NCBI GenBank assembly: GCA_033558025.1 | Contig: JAUCEF010000011.1 | Span: 2,914,001-2,978,000, forward strand | Direction: 5' to 3' | Origin: Phytophthora sp. 'mugwort' | Taxonomy: Eukaryota > Oomycota > Peronosporomycetes > Peronosporales > Peronosporaceae | Length of the DNA stretch: 64,000 nt | Part shown: positions 41,366-51,457 of the stretch, one piece after another | Position numbering within the stretch: position 1 is the first letter of the stretch | Layout: the number at the start of each line of letters is the position of its first letter | Made by a program: the position numbers and the translations under genes | Notes under the pieces: generated by a model | Told to the model about the DNA's origin: nothing | The model's input: only the letters and a program-made list of their open reading frames with translations | Database searches by the model: none

Positions 41366-43354
41366 TCAATAATGTTCTATTGTTGGATTAATCTCTACAG
41401 AGAAATATAGTAAAAAGCAAACATTATGACTAGGCTTGCATGAATCTAGACCACTCTGTCGTAGCTCTTGGTTCCAGAGACAGTATGTTTAAATAAAAGT
41501 TTTTGAAATTTGGAAATTCAGGGGTAAGCAGCTAATAGCATTGTCGTATAGTCGTGCGAAGAGAAGCGTGTGACAGGCCGTAAACGCCAACACCAACGTC
41601 GCCCAGCGCCTATTTTCGGATGAGGTCCTCCTGCTGTCACTTTGGAGAATAGACGTTTTAACGCAGTTCCCTTTAGATAGGCCGGCGGAATGGTGCTGCC
41701 CTGGCCGCCTTTGCGTGGGGACTGTTAATCACTTTGTCAGACGGGATTATTGCCCACCTACAACGAACACAGTTGAAACTTCAATGTAACGGAACTATTT
41801 CTTGACGTGAACGCCAGGATCCACCCAATAAAACGAAAAAAACAAAACTTGCAGCTAATGCTGCGGCCTAAGCAATTTGCTTTCGCATCAGGAGAAATAA
41901 TCCATTGATATATTTCTTGGCGTGAAAACGGCAGGATCCCTCCCCCCGCCAAACAAAAATTGGTGAAGGGCAAGTCTGGTGAGCCACTTGCTATAGTTAG
42001 GTCAGTTTCCTGCGCTTGGACTTTTGGCTTCGTCGCGATTTCTGCTTGCATTTCATGGCCTTGGGACGGTGTGGAGTGTCTTCGTCGTCGTCATCAGCAG
42101 CAGTAAATTCAACACGGTAAATACCGCGGACTCGATACAGCCTGTCTTTTGCGTCCATGAGACCGAGCTAGTGGCCTTCATCATAGATCAGATGCGTGCG
42201 CATCTGACCTTTAATGTGGAGCGCCATACCGTGACTGAGGGTCTCCGAAAGCGAGCAATGCACCAAGTAAAATCCAGTCGGAAGGTCGGAATCGAAAAGC
42301 GAGTCAACATCCTTGCCAACATCTTTGAAAAAATTCTTGTCGAGACTATTGCGGCGTGATATACCCAACGACGTTGGGTGTATCGCCGTTGGCCTTCATC
42401 CGCTTCAGAGGGAGCGCCTTGGGCTTCGTGATTCCGATACCTTCATCGTAGGCGAGGACGTGAGCGTTGCGGAAGTCGTCCCAATTTTCCTCATTGATGA
42501 GGGCATTGCAGCCGCCAGCTTCGTATAGGGCATTGATGGCTTGAACGACGCAGTCTCCTGTTTCTGATGCCGTTATGTAGTTGCGGTATTCCTTGCGTCC
42601 CTTCATGAAGGTGACGTATGGCTTGATTTCTTGATTATCGACGTCGTACCACCAGTCGACCCGGTCACATGGTTCTCGGTGACCGTCGTCAATGAGGCTC
42701 CAACGGGGAATCCAGTCACACGATCCATCCAGGAACCGTACGTGGTAGCATCGTCCGCGCTCGTCTTCATCCAGGCGATCATCGATGATGATAAACGCAT
42801 ATTGGGGGGCCGTGGGCGTGTCCGAAGTTGTAAATCCTGGTTTTCTTGGCGACTGGTTTGGGAGGCTTAACCTTGCCGGAGTGAAGGCAGGTCCCGTCGC
42901 CAGCAGGAGTTGGCGGCGGAGGAGCTGATACTGGCGGAGTTGGTGCCGGCAGAGCTGATGCTGAAGGGGCTGGATCCGGACAGTCCATATCGACATCCGC
43001 ATCAAAGACCGCCCGGGAGGGCGTCTGGGTGCATAGTGCGCGGTAGGAAAAGATCTTGGGGCAGATGGAGTCATGGATTGAAATTATCTCGTCCGGCGGG
43101 AGCGGGATACCCGGAATAGTGAGCCATTTATCTGGGGAGACGATGTCCAGCAATTCCAGGCTGGCGTCTTCCCTGGTGGGTTCGTAGTCCGCGACCGGAC
43201 CTCGAATATTGGAGGGAACACCACATTTGTGCTCGACGCGTTGAAAACAGCGGATCCCGTGATTGCCACGGGCATCTTCGAATGTGAAAACGATGTCGTC
43301 AAGAACCGATTTAACCTCAGATTCACCGGGGAATCAGGGGAGTCGGCAGTTGGG
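41366..43354 (-). mobile_element. 1,989-bp retroelement-like insertion inside the polymerase gene
   Basis: The insert is bounded by a perfect 15-bp direct repeat, and the polymerase frame rejoins when one repeat and the insert are removed. Its coding content is on the minus strand, is open right up to the right boundary, and stops at 41997, leaving about 630 bp of trailing sequence. An element cut off at its 5' end inside a reading frame with a 15-bp target duplication is what target-primed reverse transcription gives. No reverse transcriptase remains and no poly-A tail is visible at the left end, so the class is unproven. Confidence 0.75.
41997..43340 (-). pseudogene. Chromodomain and peptidase-like polyprotein tail, broken
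   Basis: Minus-strand reading runs from the truncated edge through LELLDIVSPDKWLTIPGIPLPP and a Pro/Ala-rich linker. It shifts at a G6 run near 42810, then gives a chromodomain-like segment (RCYHVRFLDGSCDWIPRWSLI) and a possible cysteine-peptidase-like pair of blocks: ETGDCVVQAINALYEAGG and, after a second shift near 42360, TGFYLVHCSLSETLSHGMALHI. A stop at 42168-42170 is followed by a basic tail to the stop at 41997-41999. The Cys and His blocks suggest a papain- or OTU-like fold by pattern only. Chromodomains in retroelements steer integration to marked chromatin. Confidence 0.6.
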
Positions 43355-43369
43355 TATGTTTCTGCTGGT
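43355..43369. repeat. 15-bp target duplication, right copy
   Basis: TATGTTTCTGCTGGT, identical to 41351-41365. The polymerase frame resumes directly after it with TSYDKYL. Confidence 0.85.
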
Positions 43370-45530
43370 ACCAGCTACGACAAGTACTTGACGACCTACC
43401 TCGGAGGATGGAAGTGCGACGACAAGAATCGGTGTTGTGGGCTCGATAACGGAATCTTCCATATACGAGTACATTACCAGTCCTCAATGATACTCAACTC
43501 CCATCGAAACCAGCTTTCGACAGCAAGCTTCGTGGTACTAGTATCTCCAACGATGATTACAAGCGCGTCAAGTGGGTATAGGACCACTATGAGATGCGGT
43601 CGGTCAAAGATCTTCTCATCTGGTAAACCGATCTCGATGTCTTCCATTTTTCAAGGCTATCCAGGCATAGCGCAATTTGTTCAAGGGTTTCGAACTCGAT
43701 ATCCTCACCGATGGTGTGTCTCTACCCGGTCTCAGTAAAAAGGATATGTATCCGACTGCTTCAACAACCTCAAGCAGCGATGAAAGAAAGAAGGAGACAA
43801 ACCATTCAATTTTCCGAAACGGCGCTACTTAGGCTACAGAGTTGGACAAAAAGGCTGGATGCTAATCCGGGATGACTATGCAACACTTGGGTTGACTACT
43901 CAGAAGCAGAAGTACACATGCGGGCTTTGCTACTGTCAGCTGACTGCAGAAACCGTTTCAGCCGACAGAACCAACAGCAGGATTGGACATAAGGATGACA
44001 ACATCTTGATTTCCTGCGCTGAATGCAACGTTGCCTGTAATACATGAATTTGAAGGGTTTCGGTTTCAAGAAGTTGCTCGAGTTTAACTCCGACAAGTTG
44101 GTTTATTCGAGCGATAAGAAGGAAAGATGTATCTACGCAAAATGAAAAACAAACATTGCTGGAGTGCCATTGATTATCTTCAACCGCTACGCGAGACGGA
44201 ACGAAACCAAGATTCGTTGTGAAAGCTTCGCAAAACCGTCATAGGATACGATGACAATGCACTGTACGTCTGGGCACTCGGTGGTGAGATGCCATGTGGT
44301 GGCCTGACTATCGTTGAAGCTTATGACGGAATCATCGGCGACATCATGGCTGACAAGATTTTCGGCTTTCTTGAGTGTGATATTCGTATTCCAAAGAATT
44401 TGAAAGACTATTTCTCTGAGATGGGTCCCATTTTCAAGAACGTGATTATCGACTGTACTGACGAGAAGTCATTGCCTCGCACATGTATGAGTACAACCTG
44501 AAACGAGAAAAGTAGAATGCTAAGCCTGCTCGCAAGCTAATTGGTAGCTATTTTGGTGAGAAGATCTTGATTTACGCTCCGCTACTCAAATGGTACCTCT
44601 CTCATGGGATAGAAATCACCAAGACTTGCAGCTTCATCCGAGCTAGCGCTCACAAGGCCATTGCTCAATTCATGGAATCGGTATTAAATGCCCGACGTGA
44701 GGGTGATGCTGATAAGGATAAATATATAATTGCAGAGATTATGGAATTGGTTGGCAGCAGTGCTTTCGGTCGCATAGGTATGGATATGACGAAGCACAAA
44801 CAAATCACGTACGAGTCCGATGACGACATTATCAAAAATCGCATTGAGCACTTCCCCTTCCACGCAGTCAATGTCGCTTGTGAAATCACCAGGAGAAGCG
44901 ACGCATCAAGAACAGGAATCCTATTCATCTATCAATTGCCATCTACCAACTCGCTAAGCTACAAATGCGCCAGTTCTACTACGACTTGTTGACTTCTACT
45001 TGAGCCGAGCTGACTTCGAGTAACAGGAGATGGAGACTGACTCAGCATACATAGCCTTCAGCCTGAAAATCCGTTTCACGAAGCTAATAAGCCTGATCTA
45101 CGCGACTACTTCAAGCAGCACAAGTACGAGTGGTTCCCACGTGATTACAGTAAGGATGTAGCGACAAGTAACCAATTTTGATCGCCGCACGCCTGGTCTG
45201 TTCAAGGATGAGTGGTCTGGTGATGCAATGGTCAGTCTAGCTCCAAGGACTATATTCGCTACTTACCTGATGAGTCTTACAATGTAAAAGTTTCAGCCAA
45301 AGGTGTTCAGCAGGGGCGCGGTCGCAACGAGGATTTACTTAATCATGATGGCTTCGAGACTGTTGTCCGTGATCGTATTACACTTTAAGGTACTCAAGGC
45401 GTTTCGACTATCGAAAGAGACCAAGTTTATTATCACATAAGTCACAAAGACTGCGCTTGCTTATAATATTATGACAAGCGATGTGTTCTTGAGGAGGGTA
45501 TTAGGACTTTATCCCAACTCTATATTTTAA

Positions 45531-47040
45531 CCAACTAAATAAATTTTGATGTTGAACCGCCTAATGTAAATTCTCAATAGATTATATTTGTGGGATTATC
45601 ATATAGAAAAGGGTCAAGATGCACCATGGATGCGCTACTAAAAAAACTCTACTATGACCCCGACATACAGCGATTAATGAACATAAAAATCGTTTCGATG
45701 GGTTCAAAATCGCATCTCACAACCCCAACTTCACGGCAAATGGACCTTGCTTTCTGGAATAAGCGACCCGTACTAACAGCTTTTAGCAATTATTTTCATA
45801 ATTTTCGAATATATTGAGGTACTGTGTACATACCGATATAGAACATTAGATCGAAGTTTGAAGTGTTGTAGACTTGAGATCGATATCTTTAAGTTCTGCT
45901 CTATAATGATGTGTCCGACTTGCTTAAAATATGAACGTGAGCCTAATCAGCTTCATCGAAAGATTTGGGTCATTCCGGAGGTAAGCCGAATCAAAAACGA
46001 GTTGATGATATCGGATCCAGTTGCAATTGTCCGTTCACTGTTGCTAACCGCCAATATCGTAAGGAGTTGGGAAGATATTTCGAGTACCATTCCATTGCAT
46101 CAAAGAACGGCATCTAAATATGCTGAATGAGCGAGATCAAAGTCATTTGTACAATTACTCAACGCAGGACTCAGTTATGACAAGCTACAGATAGAAACGG
46201 GAGGTTCTCATTATAAATATGAGTGCTCATATTTTATATCGATGATACCATACAGCACGATTCTCATTCTCAGATATGTCTCCAAATTTCGAATTGCTTG
46301 CTCAGCGAGAGCAAAACCACCAAGAGCCACTGGAACGAGCTCAACGTCGCGTCAAACGGGTTTCTATTAAGCGAGATATGTATGCTAGAACTCAGTGGGC
46401 CAGTGATACAAACAGATAAATGACTAAAGAGAAAAAGCCTGAGTGATGAATCCGCTCAGACAAACCCTGAGTTATCACTTCTGAAAGTGGTAGCCAAACT
46501 GAAGCTCAAACACCGATGTTGAGACGGGTACCCCGTCGAGTCGAGGGCAAAGCCCTATTGAAGGTAATGTACGGCAAATGGCTGATGCATAAGTCGATGC
46601 ACGCCCTCAATTAAAAAATAAATACTGGTGGTGAAGTTCATGTTCGACCACGAATGGCTGATGCTGAAGTTCAAGTCCGACCACAGATGGCTAATGCAGA
46701 GGTTAGTTTCGACCTCGAATGGTTCACGCTGAAGTTGATAATAGTCCTCGAATGGTTGAAACTGGAGTTGATCCAGAGGTGAACCTAACAATAACAATCC
46801 AATGGACGTAAATAGGAAGTCGGAAATATTGATGCTGACAACGAAGAAGATGCTCACGAGTGGGTAACTGAATTATTTATCGATACTTCGAACTGGGTCG
46901 CTTTAAAATTTAACCCAAAAACTTAACCGCAGAACAGGTGAAGGCGATAAGAAATACTGACTCTATTGTTCCACGAGGACATTACGTTAGGTTTCCAATA
47001 ATAGAAGAAACAAGGCCGATCACACGGTCGACGGGGTTGC
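45531..47040. other. AT-rich downstream part of the Polinton-like element
   Basis: It contains short frames such as 45590-45817, 45858-46130 (with MCPTCLKYEREP) and 46223-46423, none assignable. They are probably decayed capsid, integrase or other element genes. A 33-bp tandem repeat lies at 46632-46785. Confidence 0.45.
46632..46785. repeat. 33-bp tandem repeat, four units and a partial
   Basis: Units start at 46632, 46665, 46698 and 46730, each about 33 bp beginning TGAAGTT or a variant and containing GAATGGCTGATGC-like sequence. In the GAA GTT frame they give an 11-residue repeat of the type EVQVRPQMANA. The later units diverge. The repeat sits in the AT-rich end of the Polinton-like element. 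Confidence 0.7.
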
Positions 47041-47089
47041 TACTAAAAAAAAGTTCGAAATATATGGGAGAAAGGTGAAAGTCAATCGT

Positions 47090-48486
47090 GGACGCCGCTC
47101 TACCTCCCAGAACCAAATGTGGTTCGTCGCGTCTTTCCCCGACACACACGAAGCCGACGAAGTGCAGCTAGATACTCAGCTCTACACGATGAACGAGCTC
47201 GAGGGCACTCGCTACCGCGCCTTCTTCGCCCAACTGGGCTGGAAATGATGGTCTCCTGATATGTGGAGACGCAGCTCTCGAGTTCTTCCGCGAGTCCAGC
47301 CTCTCGGAGGAGCAGGGGCTGCAGCTGCTGTGAGACATGGACCACATGAACGAGACGGAGTTCGTCATGGCATGCGCTTAATTGTGTGTATGACCAAGAG
47401 GAACTTGGTGCAGATCCCACGCTGGGCTTGACGCCGGAGCGGACACTTAATGAGTCACCAGCTTTCGGGTTCCTCAGTCCTAATGTGCAGTCAGACACGT
47501 CCAAGGTCGAGTGACACGCCGTTGGTCCCTTCGGTAGATGGGGCTGGGGAACCGCCGATTTCTTCATTGCCACGTCGCCGGTGACGTCGGGGGGAACGTT
47601 GGTGGATGCGAAATCATCGAGTTATTAGTCAGCACGCAGATTCGGAGCAAATAATATTAAGTGAAGGTGTTGTCGCCTGTGGATCAGTCGAAGGCAAGAG
47701 CGTTGCTAAGCTTGCACGCCTGTCTGGAGCGTATTGCGGACCAGGTGGACGGACTGGGATTCCCAATGCCGAGCTCGGCGCTCGGTGGATGCACTAAACG
47801 ATCTGCGGAATTTACTACAGAAGCACGTGCATGCGGCGAAGCAGAAGATTCAGAGCATGAGATCGATGCGCAGGCGCGGAGTGGAGCGTCGGAGGAGTCT
47901 CATGATACAGGTTCTCGTGAGGACTTGCTAAAGATTGCGAGCGGCTTGACCCAAGAGTTGATGGCTCTGTTAGCACCAAACGGCGCAGCTTGTGGCGAAG
48001 AGGGCGGATGTGGTTTAACACGCAGTGGCGGTGAAGTCGGGTGGGTCTGCCGCTGAAAGTATTATCGAGCAGGCGAGTAATTCAGGGTTTGCAGGGGGTT
48101 TAGACCTGCGTTTGCGTTGTCGAAGGGTGCGCTCACAGTGGGGAAGCTAGGCACAGCTTCGGCGTCCACGACTCCACCGAAGCATGCGGAAGGGAACGCG
48201 ATCCTTCGTTGATGCAATCGAACAACAGTGTCTAGTGGTGTGTGGGGCACTTTTGGTGCTGGCACGTCGTAAAACCCACCTCCTCCACAGCCGTTTGGAA
48301 TTAAGGCCGACAATCCGCCGGCTTCTAATGACCCATTCGGCTTTAGGTCTTCGCCTGCCACTCCAGATGCAGGCACGACTGAAGCATCAGGAGCTAAGAA
48401 ATCAGAGTCGGCTCCGGTACCGGATAAGAAAAAAAAATTCGCCTGGAGCTCATTTCAGTAAGGCTCTGCTAATAAATTCAGATTAA
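47090..48486 (+). pseudogene. EH-domain protein, broken
   Basis: Reads MNELEGTRYRAFFAQLGW, then after a frameshift GDAALEFFRESSLSEEQGLQLL and MNETEFVMA. This is the EF-hand-like Eps15-homology fold with the usual GDAALEFFRxSxLS core. Later pieces, in alternating frames, include KARALLSLHACLERIADQVDGL, SVDALNDLRNLLQKHVHAAK and LKIASGLTQELMALL. The end is the Pro/Ser-rich DNPPASNDPFGFRSS and DKKKKFAWSSF. EH domains bind NPF motifs and act in endocytosis. Stops after LGW and LQLL, plus at least four frame changes, make it a pseudogene. It borders the AT-rich Polinton-like block. Confidence 0.75.
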
Positions 48487-48569
48487 AGCATAGCGCGTTT
48501 TTTCTTACTTGTTCTATATCTGACTTGCCTACTCTGGCCGTCTTGCAGTCAATGACATTTTTTTTTAGC

Positions 48570-50279
48570 TCATTCATCACTACCCATGTACGAACGCAAA
48601 ATCATTACCAAAGAGAAACTATCGATTCTCTTGGATGGCTCAAAGCAGCACATTCGCTGCAATGTCCACTCGTCATCAGCAAACTGAATTGGGCGTTGCG
48701 GTAGCTCTCCTTGTAGCACATGTGCTTTAACAGCATTGTCGACACCAATACTGGACCAAGGATCCAGTCCGCTCACGATCTCGATGATGCACATACCAAA
48801 TGAGAAAATATCGGACTCGAAGGATGGGCCATTGTCATGCTTTGTGAGTCTTTCAGGTGCCATCCAACGTATTGCACCAACTTGTTTGTCACCCTTAGAA
48901 GGTACTTCGTGAGCAAACAAGCTTAATCCAAAGTCGGACAGTTTTGCCTTGTGATCAGCAGTAATTAGAATATTGTTTCCCTTGAGGTCCCCATGAACAA
49001 TACCCCGTTGGTGCAAATGGTGAAGCCCCTTGGCTGCGTTGTACAGCGCAGCCCATACTGGTGTCACGTGGGACTCAGAATAACTTGGCGACAGGTCTTG
49101 CCACCCTTGTTTTCGTGCAAAACTGCGGAGAGTCCCGTTCTCGGCGTACTCGCACAGATAGAATGGAGTTCCAACATGACATGCTCCGAAGAGTTTAATC
49201 ACATTAGGATGGTTTAGCGAAAACCAAACATCGGCCTCGCTAAGAAATTGCTGCTTGTCCGCCTGAAACAATTTCTTCACAGCTACATCTGCCTCAAACC
49301 ACTTGGCGCGGTGCACAAAACCAAATGAACCCTCGCCGATGTAATCATCTAGTTTGACCTCGTTCCACGGAACAAACCATCTTGGAACATTGATTATTTC
49401 TTTAGTGTCCCAGCCAATTGCCAAACGAAGTGAGTCGAGCGCACGTGTCATCGTTTGCAACACATCCGTACTATAGTTTGCTCGGCGTCGCTTGAGTTCA
49501 AAGGCGAATAATGTGGCAATCTCGATTCGCTCATCAACATCGCGACAAAAGTTAAAGAAGTCTGGATCATTTACGATGGTGGCAAAATTGTTCTGAGCGG
49601 TTTCAAGCTCAAGATCCCAGCGTTGCTTCCAGCTGTGGACTTCGTCATTGCGCTCTTGTAGATCAAATCGCACCAGCAAATCATCGATTCTGTGATGAAA
49701 CGCTAAATTGTGCTGCCCAATACCACGCGACGCGATTGTTCTGGAAGCAAGACTTCTTGCCATTACACGATCACTGAGAGAATCCGTGAAATCTTTTGCA
49801 AGGTCTATAACAGCCTTGAGCAGTTCTCGTGGACACTTTTGAAGGCTGTCAAGGTAACTATGTAGACACTCGAGGCGCTCATACACGTGGCGATCCATTG
49901 GGCTAGTGTCACTCTCAATATCGTTCAGCTGGTCCTGAGCACCATCAAAAATGGATTCAATTGGAGTGTTGTAGTTCGAGAGGACGTATTCGCTGATGCA
50001 TTCCACAACAAGGGGCTCCGACTCGGAATTGTCGTCCCCATTTGCTTTCCCGAGCACACCCAACTCATTCAACTTGTCAAGGCGACTGGATACGCTTACC
50101 TTCACGTTTGAGGAAGGGTTACAGGACGAACCACTGTCGGATTCGACTGTTCTCGCAAAGAAGGCAGCATCATGAATCATGTATTTGAGTGACTGGATCA
50201 CATATTCCATACTCACACGTTCTGCAGGGTTCGCAGAGCACATTTTGAGCAGGAGATTCCACAGAGAATCATCATTCAC
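48570..50279 (-). CDS. Protein kinase domain half of a split tandem kinase gene
   Basis: Minus-strand 569-codon frame. Codons 1-33 (LWNLLLKMCSANPAERVSMEYVIQSL) are the last helix of a preceding kinase-like domain, so this is not an independent gene. A helical linker (about 34-300) is followed by a complete kinase domain at about 308-562: P-loop GEGSFGFV (315-322), VAVKK with Lys 335, catalytic HGDLKGNN with Asp 431, DFG at 449-451 and APE at 474-476. HGDLKGNN and GAIRWMAPE place it near the TKL group. The listed first codon is GTG; the true start is in the upstream half. It joins the frame at 50276-51457 through a one-base shift in an A6 run (about 50291-50296). Confidence 0.85.
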   Translation of the reverse strand: MNDDSLWNLLLKMCSANPAERVSMEYVIQSLKYMIHDAAFFARTVESDSGSSCNPSSNVKVSVSSRLDKLNELGVLGKANGDDNSESEPLVVECISEYVLSNYNTPIESIFDGAQDQLNDIESDTSPMDRHVYERLECLHSYLDSLQKCPRELLKAVIDLAKDFTDSLSDRVMARSLASRTIASRGIGQHNLAFHHRIDDLLVRFDLQERNDEVHSWKQRWDLELETAQNNFATIVNDPDFFNFCRDVDERIEIATLFAFELKRRRANYSTDVLQTMTRALDSLRLAIGWDTKEIINVPRWFVPWNEVKLDDYIGEGSFGFVHRAKWFEADVAVKKLFQADKQQFLSEADVWFSLNHPNVIKLFGACHVGTPFYLCEYAENGTLRSFARKQGWQDLSPSYSESHVTPVWAALYNAAKGLHHLHQRGIVHGDLKGNNILITADHKAKLSDFGLSLFAHEVPSKGDKQVGAIRWMAPERLTKHDNGPSFESDIFSFGMCIIEIVSGLDPWSSIGVDNAVKAHVLQGELPQRPIQFADDEWTLQRMCCFEPSKRIDSFSLVMILRSYMGSDE

Positions 50280-51457
50280 GTAGCTTGGTCGTTTTTTGGG
50301 AGAACTTTACTTTTCTTCTGTTCAACCATTCTTTGTGGCCAAGAATTATAGTTCAGGGTGATAATGTCGTTCAAAGTTCTCGCAATGGACAAGCCAAGCT
50401 CAGATACATTCGCTGTCGCCGAGGGGGTTGTCACGACAATTTCACTCCGTTTTAACCAGCTTTTTGCGGCTAGAGATTCATCGATGAGCGTCTCGAGGTT
50501 TCCACCACAGATCATTCCCCTGTTGCAAGACTCACTAGTTAGCAGGGTATCAGGTGTAACACTGGTGCACACAATTCCACGTTCGTGCAGATACTGCAAA
50601 CCTAGAGCGTTTTCAAGGATCATCTCCCGTAGAGACCGGCGCGGAGTGCTCCAGAATAGCAAATCCCTAGTAACTGGACGAAAAGATATCCTCCACAGAA
50701 TATTGTCTGTGACGGTATGCGCCTCCTCGTAGACGAAAAACTTTAAGACGCCAACATGGCACGCTCCAAAGAGACGAGCAACATTCGGATGGTTCAGATC
50801 AAACCAAATTGCTGTCTGGCAAACAACATCGCTTCTTGCAGGTACATTCATAACGCCTACATTTACGTTTTGCCACAGGTTGCCATGATTCCGCCACGGA
50901 ATTTCATAACGCGGAATAAACCACTTGGGCACCGAAATCACACAAATGTCACTGTGGAGAACAATTTCATTGTAAACTTTGGTGATGACCATGCGCTCCA
51001 TCGGGGTGTAGACGTTCTCGGCGTATTTTTGATAATCGTACGCCAGTAATGTGAGCACTTCTAGTGCGTCGCATCGATCCTTTTCCAACAACGCAACTAG
51101 CTCACCTGGAACCGCCAAGCTCATCTCAAATACCTCCATGCGCCAATTTCGTTCTTTCAGCAGTATTGGACGCCAGTTGTTCAGAACTGATGTCTCGTGA
51201 ACACCGTACATTGCAGTAGCTTCATCCATCAGAGTATGCAGATCCACACTTCGCTTCATGACAAACCCCGTTCGAGCCAAGCGAAGGAGCGGGTTACTTT
51301 CGCTTTCGTACGAGTCGCCGAGATCGGCAATCTGCCAGCTGATGGTAGTACGTATTTGCCCTCCAGGCTCGTAGTAGCCCGAAGTCTCATCGTAAAAATT
51401 TCTCAAACGCTTCAGTAGATGACTTCCTATCGTATAGCTGGCGGGAAACGGCTCCAT
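50276..51457 (-). CDS. Pseudokinase half of a split tandem kinase gene
   Basis: Minus-strand 393-codon frame starting MEPFPASYTIGSHLL. An N-terminal helical region resembles the linker of the downstream half. It is followed by a kinase fold without catalytic residues: the beta-3 Lys region reads VNVGVMNV, the HRD region reads VCTSVTPDTLL, and the DFG position is replaced by MICGGNL. Structural landmarks remain, namely FDLNHPNVARLFGACHVG and LQYLHERGIV, matching the sister domain's SLNHPNVIKLFGACHVG and LHHLHQRGIV. The frame stops at 50276-50278 just after an A6 run. One extra base there would carry the reading into the next frame at KRPSYVNDDSLW. Whether this is a real lesion or a base-call error is open. 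The frame is open a little upstream to a TAG, so the start may lie in another exon. Confidence 0.8.
   Translation of the reverse strand: MEPFPASYTIGSHLLKRLRNFYDETSGYYEPGGQIRTTISWQIADLGDSYESESNPLLRLARTGFVMKRSVDLHTLMDEATAMYGVHETSVLNNWRPILLKERNWRMEVFEMSLAVPGELVALLEKDRCDALEVLTLLAYDYQKYAENVYTPMERMVITKVYNEIVLHSDICVISVPKWFIPRYEIPWRNHGNLWQNVNVGVMNVPARSDVVCQTAIWFDLNHPNVARLFGACHVGVLKFFVYEEAHTVTDNILWRISFRPVTRDLLFWSTPRRSLREMILENALGLQYLHERGIVCTSVTPDTLLTSESCNRGMICGGNLETLIDESLAAKSWLKRSEIVVTTPSATANVSELGLSIARTLNDIITLNYNSWPQRMVEQKKSKVLPKNDQAT

Larger units (their letters stand above)
39630..45530 (+). pseudogene. Protein-primed family B DNA polymerase, broken and interrupted
   Basis: The frame can be followed from MGSSYRVKVRGETGK (39630). 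The N-terminal domain includes FKIYVALGYD and YYHPNIANTNVFEKPVAIN. A finger-like region around HAFYIKNIDMLRPKYQCP lies near 40550. Exonuclease motif I near 40800 is decayed (YDSKL), and motif II lies near 41200 (FGLNSGA). A 1,989-bp insertion follows YVSAG at 41365. After it, TSYDKYLTTYLGGWKC resumes, with a stop in the exo III context near 43620. A four-Cys HNH-like insert (CGLC...CAEC) is at 43918-44035. Polymerase motif A context DNALYVWALGGEMP is near 44250 and motif B LVGSSAFGRIGMD near 44750. Motif C is METDS (45030-45044), where Glu replaces the first catalytic Asp. The tail continues to about 45530. Many frameshifts and stops make it inactive. Confidence 0.85.
38605..47040 (+). mobile_element. 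Decayed Polinton/Maverick-type element
   Basis: An AT-rich block of about 8.4 kb stands out from its GC-richer surroundings. It contains a zinc-finger protein remnant (38605-39450), a nearly complete but broken protein-primed family B DNA polymerase (39630-45530) and further AT-rich decayed frames to about 47 kb. The polymerase architecture and its neighbours match Polinton/Maverick elements, which are common in Phytophthora. A short peptide MDALLKKLYYDPD at 45619 resembles the start of Polinton-type integrases, but the rest is unreadable. Terminal inverted repeats and capsid genes were not found, so the edges are approximate. Confidence 0.7.

Noticed and set aside
50279..50279. Independent kinase gene starting at 50279
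   Set aside because: The first codon is GTG and the first 33 residues are the last helix of a kinase-like fold, so it is the second half of one gene.
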